Below, piece by piece: positions 1 through 6,783 of a DNA stretch of 39,066 nucleotides. Location of the stretch: assembly GCA_002399235.1 (NCBI GenBank), contig DHDH01000001.1, forward strand, positions 221,392-260,457. The letters run 5' to 3'. A program made the position numbers and the translations under genes. The notes below the pieces were generated by a model, which did not search any database, was not told the DNA's origin, and saw nothing but the letters and a program-made list of their open reading frames with translations. Origin of the DNA: Firmicutes bacterium UBA4881 (GTDB lineage Bacteria > Bacillota > DTU065). Position 1 is the first letter of the stretch; every line of letters begins with the position of its first letter.

Positions 1-256
1 AACTATTAGTTTCGATACGGCTGCTACTGCTGATAAAAAAGCAAACTTTAGTCTAGGTGGTGCTTATACTACTAACTCTTTTGCTTTTCGAGGTGGTCTC
101 TTAGTCGACTCTTCATTTAAAAAGTATATTCCATCTTTAGGATTTTCTTATCTAGGTAAACACGGGACCAGAGGTAGTTATTCTTTAGACTTATCGCTAA
201 GATACCAAGATAAAAAGATAGGTCATAGTGCCGGCTTCAGCTATTCTTTTTTTTAA
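1..256 (+). CDS. C-terminal end of an outer-membrane beta-barrel protein (partial)
   Basis: The reading frame is open from base 2 to a TAA at 254-256, giving the last 84 residues of a protein whose start lies outside the window. The visible part alternates polar and hydrophobic or aromatic residues in short strands separated by Gly/Asn/Asp/Lys turns, for example FSLGGAYTTNSFAFRGG and IPSLGFSYLG. It ends in the aromatic strand GFSYSFF with a terminal Phe, which is the usual C-terminal signature of outer-membrane barrels recognised by the BAM complex. The family cannot be assigned from this fragment: a porin or an assembly-type barrel is possible. It sits just upstream of the LPS-transport genes and is separated from them by a terminator. 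Confidence 0.7.
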   Translation, partial: TISFDTAATADKKANFSLGGAYTTNSFAFRGGLLVDSSFKKYIPSLGFSYLGKHGTRGSYSLDLSLRYQDKKIGHSAGFSYSFF

Positions 257-289
257 GAAATAAATGAGTATTGAGGGCGGAAAAAATGA

Positions 290-317
290 GGACGCCTAAA
301 CTCGGGCGTCCTTTTTT
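290..317 (+). terminator. Rho-independent terminator
   Basis: A 7-bp perfect stem (GGACGCC at 290-296, GGCGTCC at 305-311) is followed directly by six T at 312-317. It closes the transcription unit of the upstream barrel gene, so the LptF/G gene at 350 must have its own promoter or depend on read-through. Confidence 0.85.
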
Positions 318-349
318 AAGGCCAAGATAACAGCGGATGGGGTGATTCA

Positions 350-1432
350 ATGCAGAATAAGATCTTTAAACGCTATGTACTCAAAGAATTTTCAGTACCA
401 TATTTAATGGGCATTGCGGGTATGACAGTTATACTTATGAGCGATCTTCTTTTTGAACTTATGGATTACCTTGTTTCCAGGCGAACCCCACTCGTTGTAG
501 TTCTAAAGTTAATTTGGTATAAGCTTCCTGAGATTATATTACTAACGCTACCTGTAGCGGCATTACTTGCTATTTTTTTTTCCATCGGTCGGCTAGTTAA
601 AGATTCTGAGCTTACAGTTATGAGGACTGCCGGTATTAGTTTTATTTCGTTGGTAGCACCTCTTATAGTAGTTGGAATTTTAATCAGTGCATTCGCATTT
701 GTGTTAGGTGATTACATAGTACCTAAAGCTAATACAACTTTTGAGGAAATAATTAGAAAGGTTATTTTCCAAGATAATCTACCCCAAGTTGAAGAGAATA
801 TCTTTTTTAAAGGCACTGGTGACTACTATTTTTATGTTCGTTCTGTAGATCGCACCAATGGTGTTATGAAAGATATTTTAGTTTATCAGACGAGCTACAC
901 TGGGTTACCTCAGTTAATTTCAGCAAAAGAAGCTAGTTATGAAGCTAAGACTCTTATTTTAAAAGACGGCATTAGTAGAGATTTTGACAAAAATGGGTTT
1001 ATCTCTAGTGAAAAGAAGTTTGCTGAGATAGCCATTAATATAGGACAGGATTTAGAGACAATTTTTGGTGTACAAAAGAGCAGTTCGGAAATGACCAGAA
1101 AAGAACTTGCCGAACAGATTGCTATTTTTGGGCATTCTGGGGTTAATGTAAACGAACTTATTGTTGATTATCATCGTAAAGTCTCTATCCCTCTGGTCAG
1201 CTTAGTTTTTGTGCTTTTAGGAGCACCTTTGAGTGTTCGTTTTGGTAAAGGCGGGATTTTCTTAGGAGCTGGTTTATCAATTGGGATTGCCCTAATTTAT
1301 TATGTATTAAGTGCTTTTTGTCGAACTTTAGGTGTCGAAGGAATAATAAATCCAATTTTAAGTGCTTGGTTACCAACAATAATATTCTTAGGAGCAGGAA
1401 TCCTTCTATTCTGGGATGTGGAACGCGTCTAG
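350..1432 (+). CDS. LPS export permease, LptF/LptG (YjgP/YjgQ) family
   Basis: The 360-residue protein has the LptF/LptG layout: N-terminal membrane segments (about residues 15-37, 55-78 and 100-122), a large periplasmic beta-jellyroll region (about 135-265), and three C-terminal membrane segments (about 280-355). In known systems an LptF/LptG heterodimer sits in the inner membrane and works with the LptB ATPase to extract LPS and hand it to LptC. The N-terminus IFKRYVLKEFSVPYLMGI is typical of the family. A second member lies at 18335, beside lptB, so these two may be the heterodimer halves. LptF and LptG cannot be told apart with confidence here. It is followed at once by the LptD-like gene, whose SD overlaps this stop codon. 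Confidence 0.9.
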   Translation: MQNKIFKRYVLKEFSVPYLMGIAGMTVILMSDLLFELMDYLVSRRTPLVVVLKLIWYKLPEIILLTLPVAALLAIFFSIGRLVKDSELTVMRTAGISFISLVAPLIVVGILISAFAFVLGDYIVPKANTTFEEIIRKVIFQDNLPQVEENIFFKGTGDYYFYVRSVDRTNGVMKDILVYQTSYTGLPQLISAKEASYEAKTLILKDGISRDFDKNGFISSEKKFAEIAINIGQDLETIFGVQKSSSEMTRKELAEQIAIFGHSGVNVNELIVDYHRKVSIPLVSLVFVLLGAPLSVRFGKGGIFLGAGLSIGIALIYYVLSAFCRTLGVEGIINPILSAWLPTIIFLGAGILLFWDVERV

Positions 1433-1442
1433 GAGGGATATG

Positions 1443-3722
1443 ATGAGTAAAATTAAATGGCTGCTAGTAGTGGGCCTAATATTAAGTTTAAGCCTATTGG
1501 GTATGGCCGATGAAAACCTAACAAACGTAGCAACTCCTGACGCTAGTGAATTAAACTCTGAATCTACTGAGTCTACTCTAGAAGAAGGAGAGAAGGAAAA
1601 CACCGACACAACCGCAGAAGCCGAAGATAACAACCAGCCTGAGGTTAAAGAAGATGAGATTATCATCTCTGCTACAGATGAGGTTACAGGTGACAATAAA
1701 AAAGTCCAGATTAAAGGTGATGTTAACATTAGGGGTACTAATTTTACTGCTACTGGAGCTATTGCCGAGATTGATCTGGAAAATAACCTAGTGCATTTTG
1801 CTGGTGGTGTCACTGTTAATGATAATGAACGACAATTTACTGGTGAAGAACTTATTTATAACTACAAGACTAAAGCAGGTACAATCAAAGGGGTAACCGG
1901 TAATATTGATAATGAAAAGTTTAAAGAAGATATTTATCTCTATGGCCAAACCATGAGTTTTGAGGATAAATACATGCGCTTAGAAGGTGGTCGCATTACC
2001 ACCTGTAACTTAGATAAGCCTCATTACCACATTGCAGCCAGAGTTATAGAGATTTATGAAGACGATAAGATTGTTTTAAGAAGTTTATATTATAAAGAAG
2101 GTAACCTGCCTTTGTTGTATTTCCCTTATTGGCAGATCTCATTGAAAGAAAAGAAAAACTACTGGAAGTTTCCTAAGTTTGGTTCCTCGTATAAAGAAGG
2201 TTTCTTTGTCAAGCTAGCTTATGTCTATACGCTTAATGATTATAACAAAGGCGAAATCAACTTTGACTACATGAATAAGCTAGGATTAGGTCAAGGAATC
2301 CAACATACTTATTCTAAAGATAAAATCAGTGCCAATGGCCGCTACTACCTAATTTATACACCAAGAGAGAACAAACTTAGTCTTATTGATACTTCAGGTA
2401 GTTTTAATATCAATCAAGAAAAATTCAAACTCTCCGGTAGTGCCGCTTATCTCGATGATTATACCGAATATACGCCTAAGTATCTTCGCAAAACAGACTT
2501 TGGTTACAATTTTGGTGGCCAGGTTTATTCTGGTAGCCTAAAATTTAGTTATTCTGATGAACAGTCAGCTTCTTTAGACCGGGAAGAATTTAAGTTAGAA
2601 TCTAATCAGACAATTAATATTAGTAAAGCTTGGCGAGCCAATTTTAGTGCAAATTTTAGTCGTTACCAAAAACAAAACCAACCTTGGATCAATGTATTAA
2701 GTTATGATGGAACTTTAAGTTATACGGCCAAATACCTTTCTGGTACATTAAGATGGCAAAGAGAAGATAAAAGCCAAGATGAAACTACTACCTATAGTAA
2801 GCTCTTTAGACAACCAGAAGTTATATTACGCACTCGTAATGTGAAAGTTTTTACCTGGCCGTTAACACTAGAAACCACAATGGGTCATTATTTAGAAGAA
2901 CCAAGAAAAGTTGAATCGGATCGGCTTGGTTTTCGTGCGACCCTTGGCAGAAAAACTTATAAGCTCACTAAGAATTTAGATTTTAACCTGTTAGGCGAAG
3001 GTCAAGGAACAATATACAATCTAACCGTATTTAATCCATATGTGCTATCGGGACGTATGGACCTTGGGTTAAGTTATACCCCTGTAAAGAACTGGCGTTT
3101 TCAAATTGATTACTCCAAACGGAATGTTTATGGTAATTCTCCTTTTAATTTTGATAAGATGAGTAAGACCAATTCCGTGGATTTTAAAATCAGTAATACT
3201 TTAGGACCAGTATCTACAGATACCAAAACTGGCTATGATCTGATCAAATCACAACTAAAGGATTGGGAAAATAGCCATAGGATTAGTTATGGTAATGTCA
3301 CTGCTTCATTAGAGCATAATTACAAGCTTCAACCCTTTGAAGCTATTAAAATTGCTGGTAGCATTAAAGTTGAGCCCACTAAAGATATGTACCTACAAGG
3401 TAGATTTAACTACACCAAAGAGAAATCTCAATGGCAATTAAAAGAGCTAAACAGTAAAGGTGAAATTAAATTTGGACTCTATAATCTTTTTGGTGAGGCA
3501 ACTTATAATCCTCAAACAAACAAGTATACTACCCTTAAAGTTGCACTAGGTAGAGATTTTCACTGTCGGCGTGTAGATTTAAGCTATGATCATGTTAATA
3601 AAGCTGTTTGGGTAGAGTATCGCATCAATGCTATTGGCGATAAACCGGTGAAGGTAAAGATGAGTGGTTCAGGCATGGAGTTTTCTGCAGATATGTTATC
3701 TGCACTCAGCTCTGGCAATTAG
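1443..3722 (+). CDS. lptD: LPS-assembly outer-membrane protein, LptD-like (OstA/Imp)
   Basis: A signal peptide (MSKIKWLLVV..., likely cleaved after LLGMA) is followed by an acidic Glu/Thr/Asp-rich stretch (about residues 25-70). Next comes an OstA-like periplasmic beta-taco domain (about 75-180), then a long beta-barrel domain to the C-terminus, 759 residues in all, similar to known LptD proteins. The TTCNLDKPHYHIAAR segment around residue 188 matches the conserved LptD junction. The protein has only two cysteines, C188 in the N-domain and C708 near the end of the barrel, which fits one interdomain disulfide. I chose ATG 1443 because AGGAGGG (1431-1437) is 5 bases upstream; ATG 1440 and an upstream ATG at 1416 fit less well. 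LptD inserts LPS into the outer leaflet. No LptE partner is visible. Confidence 0.88.
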   Translation: MSKIKWLLVVGLILSLSLLGMADENLTNVATPDASELNSESTESTLEEGEKENTDTTAEAEDNNQPEVKEDEIIISATDEVTGDNKKVQIKGDVNIRGTNFTATGAIAEIDLENNLVHFAGGVTVNDNERQFTGEELIYNYKTKAGTIKGVTGNIDNEKFKEDIYLYGQTMSFEDKYMRLEGGRITTCNLDKPHYHIAARVIEIYEDDKIVLRSLYYKEGNLPLLYFPYWQISLKEKKNYWKFPKFGSSYKEGFFVKLAYVYTLNDYNKGEINFDYMNKLGLGQGIQHTYSKDKISANGRYYLIYTPRENKLSLIDTSGSFNINQEKFKLSGSAAYLDDYTEYTPKYLRKTDFGYNFGGQVYSGSLKFSYSDEQSASLDREEFKLESNQTINISKAWRANFSANFSRYQKQNQPWINVLSYDGTLSYTAKYLSGTLRWQREDKSQDETTTYSKLFRQPEVILRTRNVKVFTWPLTLETTMGHYLEEPRKVESDRLGFRATLGRKTYKLTKNLDFNLLGEGQGTIYNLTVFNPYVLSGRMDLGLSYTPVKNWRFQIDYSKRNVYGNSPFNFDKMSKTNSVDFKISNTLGPVSTDTKTGYDLIKSQLKDWENSHRISYGNVTASLEHNYKLQPFEAIKIAGSIKVEPTKDMYLQGRFNYTKEKSQWQLKELNSKGEIKFGLYNLFGEATYNPQTNKYTTLKVALGRDFHCRRVDLSYDHVNKAVWVEYRINAIGDKPVKVKMSGSGMEFSADMLSALSSGN

Positions 3723-3742
3723 AAGAGAAAGAAGGTGTGAAG

Positions 3743-4372
3743 GTGCCAAAAAGGATCTATATATTGACAATACTATTACTTTTAACTACTCTATTTGTTG
3801 GTTGCAATAAACAAGCACCTTCACAATCTTCTAGAGAACCATTACCTGATGAATATCAGAAGGTTGTAGAGAAAATTGAGATAAAAGATCGTAGCAATGG
3901 ACAACCAACTTTCTCATTAAATGCTGAAAAACTAATCGAGTTCGCTGATTACGCAGAGTTTCAGAAATTAGGAGAAATAATTACCTACAGCGAAGGTAAG
4001 CCAGAGATGAAACTGACTGCTAGAAAAGCTCTGTGGTATGATAGGCAAGATAAGCTGGTAGCCATTGGAGATGTTTTGGTTAAAGCTACAGAAAAAGATT
4101 TTAGACTCGATACTCCCAAACTTACTTATCTAATCGACGGTGAGAAGTTTGAATCGGAAGGCGGCTCAGTTGTGCAAACTGAACGATATAACCTCGTGGC
4201 CGATGAACTTAAAGGTGATGTTAAAGCAAAGATGCTTTACGCTAAAGGGAATATGGAACTGAAAGACCACGATGGTATGGAAATTCAAGGTTCTAGTCTA
4301 GAGTTTAATTGGGAAACAGAAGAGTACCTAATCAAAGGACCAATTATAGTTAGGATTAAAACTAACAATTAA
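3743..4372 (+). CDS. lptC: LptC-like lipoprotein
   Basis: The protein has about 209 residues. It starts with a short basic N-terminus, a hydrophobic stretch and the lipobox LFVGC (Cys21), so it should be a lipoprotein rather than the bitopic membrane protein of E. coli. The rest is the repeating beta pattern of the LptC/LptA fold, with strands such as FSLNAEKLIEF and KALWYDRQDKLVAIGDV. LptC passes LPS from LptB2FG to LptA. Its place between the LptD-like and LptA-like genes supports this call. GTG 3743 has a 7-base spacer from AGAAGG; GTG 3737, two codons upstream, is also possible but very close to the SD. Confidence 0.82.
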   Translation: MPKRIYILTILLLLTTLFVGCNKQAPSQSSREPLPDEYQKVVEKIEIKDRSNGQPTFSLNAEKLIEFADYAEFQKLGEIITYSEGKPEMKLTARKALWYDRQDKLVAIGDVLVKATEKDFRLDTPKLTYLIDGEKFESEGGSVVQTERYNLVADELKGDVKAKMLYAKGNMELKDHDGMEIQGSSLEFNWETEEYLIKGPIIVRIKTNN

Positions 4373-4413
4373 CTTGAGAAGGGGGTTTGCCCGGCATTGG
4401 CCGGCTATGCTTT

Positions 4414-5046
4414 ATGAAAAGGAAAATAGTGCTTTTATTGGTGTTATTAGCCCTTATTTTGTCTATTACTGCACTAGCTGCAGAGGAAGAATTATGGTTT
4501 ACTGTTAGTGAAGATGGCGAGATGGTAGGCGGTGGGGGAGACGAAGTTACCGTTACTGGTAAGGAAATAGTGATAACCCAGGGTAAAACGAAGATAATTA
4601 CTCAAAAGCTAGTATATAATACTAAAACCAAGGTAGCTGTGGCGTCTGGTGAGTGTTTTATTACCAATGAAAATATGGAGATAAAAGCTAAAGAGGTTTA
4701 TTTTGATACAGATAAAAACTATGCTCGTTTAACTGGGAATGTAGAAATAAAACAAAAACGTGACGAAAAAGATATTACTATTACAGCTAAAGACGTAGAG
4801 TTATGGACTGAGACTAAAGATGTTAAGGCAGTTGGTGATATTGTCATTGTTGATAAAGATAGAACCATCTATGGTGATAAATTAGAGTTTAGTGATAAGA
4901 GTGGCGTAGCTAAGCTTTCTAACAATATTAAGCTTATCGAAGAAGACAAGACCCTTACTAGTCCTACAGGGACATTAGAAGCTAATGTGGATAAGGGCAC
5001 TTATAAAGTAAAAGGTCAAGTTGAATTTAAAACTAAGACAAAGTAA
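4414..5046 (+). CDS. lptA: LptA/OstA-like periplasmic LPS transport protein
   Basis: ATG 4414 gives a textbook signal peptide (MKRKIVLLLVLL...ALAAEE) and a mature chain of about 185 residues. The chain is almost entirely short beta strands with the OstA pattern, for example EVYFDTDKNYARLTGNVEIK and KLEFSDKSGVAKLSNNIKLI. In known systems LptA builds the beta-jellyroll bridge between LptC and LptD. The start is unusual: the best SD (AGAAGGGGG, 4377-4385) is 28 bases upstream and a GC-rich mini-hairpin (4391-4404) lies between. A TTG at 4387 is in frame, but it is almost on top of the SD and would add nine residues before the signal peptide. This appears to be the last gene of the Lpt unit. Confidence 0.85.
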   Translation: MKRKIVLLLVLLALILSITALAAEEELWFTVSEDGEMVGGGGDEVTVTGKEIVITQGKTKIITQKLVYNTKTKVAVASGECFITNENMEIKAKEVYFDTDKNYARLTGNVEIKQKRDEKDITITAKDVELWTETKDVKAVGDIVIVDKDRTIYGDKLEFSDKSGVAKLSNNIKLIEEDKTLTSPTGTLEANVDKGTYKVKGQVEFKTKTK

Positions 5047-5278
5047 ATCTAGTTAATTAGTGTTCTAAAAAAAGACAAGTGTTAAACTATCATTGGCAAA
5101 AGGTACAGCTTTACTAGTTTTTTCTAACCTAACAAAGTAGAATGATTATAAGCACCTAAAAGCGTAACACTCTTCGCTATGGTGAATGTCAAAAGAGATG
5201 GTGCAATGTTCAAAAATAGGCCTTATTAGATTCATTACTTTGGAAAATAACAGTTGTCTTAATTTGGAGGAGGCGTAA

Positions 5279-6658
5279 TTGTTGATATCTCTTGATGAAG
5301 CTTTAAAACTGGATAGAAAATCAATAATTGATTTACACCGTGAATATGGTAACTCTGGCCTGGTATCTTTACTTGGAATGCTTAACTTTGATAAATTGTT
5401 TGTTAAAGCTGAGGGTGTACAGGTATGGGATTCTGAAGGCAATATGTATTTAGATTTTCTTGGCGGTTATGGTTCTTTAAATACAGGTCACAATCATCCC
5501 TACATTATTGAAGCACTTAGAAAAGTTGAAGGTCGTCCTAATTTTATGCAAGCATCATTGCCTGCATTAGCAGGAGTTTTAGCACATAATCTCGCTGAAA
5601 TCACTCCTGGAGAATTGAAACATTCGTTCTTTGGTAATTCAGGTGCAGAAGCAGTTGAAGGAGCTTTGAAAGCAGCAAGAATTGCTACCGGCAGACATGC
5701 GATTATTTCTACAGTAGGTTCTTTCCATGGTAAAACCATGGGTGCTCTTTCTTTAACTGGTAGGGAGAAATATCAAGAACCATTTAAACCTTTAGTTCCA
5801 GAGTGTGATAAAGTACCTTTTAACGATCTGGGTGCTCTGGAAGAACGGTTGAAAAAGGGCGATGTAGCTGGTTTTATTGTTGAACCTATTCAAGGTGAAG
5901 GTGGCATTATTGTTCCAGATAAAGGTTATCTTAAAGGTGCTGAGGAACTATGCCATCGCTATGGAGCTTTGTTTATAGCAGATGAGATTCAAACTGGTTT
6001 TGGCAGGACTGGCAAGATGTTTGCTTGTGAATGGGATGATGTAAAACCAGATATTATGTGTCTCGCAAAATCTTTAAGTGGTGGCATTATGCCAATCTCT
6101 GTTTTCATAACTACTGAAGATGTTTGGAATAAAGCCTATGGCACTAAAGAAAAATGCCTACTTCACACGACTACTTTCGGGGGGAATACCTGGGCTGTAA
6201 CAGCAGGTATTGCTTCTTTAGAGCTAATTACCCAGGAAAAACTACCCGAAAAAGCCTTAGCTATGGGTGACTATTTAATTAAAGAACTCAATGTTCTTAA
6301 GGAAAAATATGGTTTAATTAAAGAAGTTCGTGGAAGAGGGCTTTTAATTGGTCTAGAATTTGAGCAACCTAAGGGTATGTTAGATAAGATCAGTGGTGGA
6401 GCTTTAAGTCGTGCTTCCGAGGAATATTTAGGAGCACTCGTGGCTGGCCAGTTGCAGAATAAATATGGTGTTATTACTGCTTATACCTTAAACAATCCTA
6501 ACGTTATTAGGTTAGAACCACCTCTTACTGTCAATAAAGAGCAGGTAGACCATGTTCTAACTTCCTTGGATAAAATATTTGAAAGCAATAAAAGTTTTCT
6601 AGGGATGGCGGTAAAAAGTACCGGATCAATTATCTCAAACATCTTTGGCCGTAAATAG
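5279..6658 (+). CDS. PLP-dependent class III aminotransferase, putrescine aminotransferase-like
   Basis: The 459-residue protein is fold-type I, class III. It has GNSGAEAVEGALKAAR (phosphate/PLP pocket), SFHGKTMGALSLTG, the DEIQTGFGRTGKMFACEW block, and AKSLSGG with the Schiff-base lysine at K264. HTTTFGGNTWAV contributes across the dimer. Length and blocks fit putrescine or ornithine/acetylornithine aminotransferases, which move an omega-amino group to 2-oxoglutarate. The PatA/YgjG type is my best guess because of the N-terminal region and the KCLLHTTTFGG block, but the substrate is not proven. The TTG start at 5279 follows a strong GGAGGAGG (5266-5273); TTG 5282 is an alternative. The 232 bases upstream hold no gene. 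A strong terminator follows, so it is a single-gene unit placed between the Lpt and Lpx clusters. Confidence 0.85.
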   Translation: MLISLDEALKLDRKSIIDLHREYGNSGLVSLLGMLNFDKLFVKAEGVQVWDSEGNMYLDFLGGYGSLNTGHNHPYIIEALRKVEGRPNFMQASLPALAGVLAHNLAEITPGELKHSFFGNSGAEAVEGALKAARIATGRHAIISTVGSFHGKTMGALSLTGREKYQEPFKPLVPECDKVPFNDLGALEERLKKGDVAGFIVEPIQGEGGIIVPDKGYLKGAEELCHRYGALFIADEIQTGFGRTGKMFACEWDDVKPDIMCLAKSLSGGIMPISVFITTEDVWNKAYGTKEKCLLHTTTFGGNTWAVTAGIASLELITQEKLPEKALAMGDYLIKELNVLKEKYGLIKEVRGRGLLIGLEFEQPKGMLDKISGGALSRASEEYLGALVAGQLQNKYGVITAYTLNNPNVIRLEPPLTVNKEQVDHVLTSLDKIFESNKSFLGMAVKSTGSIISNIFGRK

Positions 6659-6670
6659 TTGCTATGATTG

Positions 6671-6699
6671 AAGAGGAGCTTTTAGCTCCTCTTTTTTTT
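6671..6699 (+). terminator. Rho-independent terminator after the aminotransferase
   Basis: GAGGAGCT (6673-6680) and AGCTCCTC (6684-6691) form an 8-bp stem with a 3-base loop, extended by AA/TT pairs, followed by eight T (6692-6699). This ends the aminotransferase unit. It also shows that the next gene starts downstream at 6784 rather than at the in-frame ATG at 6664, which would put the terminator inside the coding region. Confidence 0.92.
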
Positions 6700-6752
6700 C
6701 TAGGTTTTGACTTCGGTACAGTAACTTACCAGCTAAGAGCAAGTATTGATTC

Positions 6753-6761
6753 TGCTATAAT
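6753..6761 (+). promoter_or_regulatory. Extended -10 promoter for the ABC/lipid A operon
   Basis: TGCTATAAT is a perfect extended -10 element (TG at 6753-6754, TATAAT at 6756-6761). No good -35 is seen at the usual distance, which is tolerated by extended -10 promoters. Transcription would begin near 6768, giving a very short leader that starts at or next to the AAAGGAGGGAG ribosome site (6769-6779). It lies between the upstream terminator and the first gene of the large operon, where a promoter is needed. Confidence 0.5.
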
Positions 6762-6783
6762 TGTGACGAAAGGAGGGAGCCTT

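Noticed and set aside
1406..1813. Long minus-strand frame opposite the LptD-like gene start
   Set aside because: It is antisense to a well-supported gene, has no SD, and its Ser/Ala/Val-rich content is the mirror of the acidic linker.
5146..5442. Minus-strand frame of 98 residues before the aminotransferase
   Set aside because: It overlaps the 5' end of a clear gene, and the sequence shows no family or signal features.
6664..6783. In-frame ATG at 6664 that would extend the ABC permease-like protein by 40 residues
   Set aside because: The extension would contain a strong rho-independent terminator and a promoter, and a perfect SD lies just before GTG 6784.
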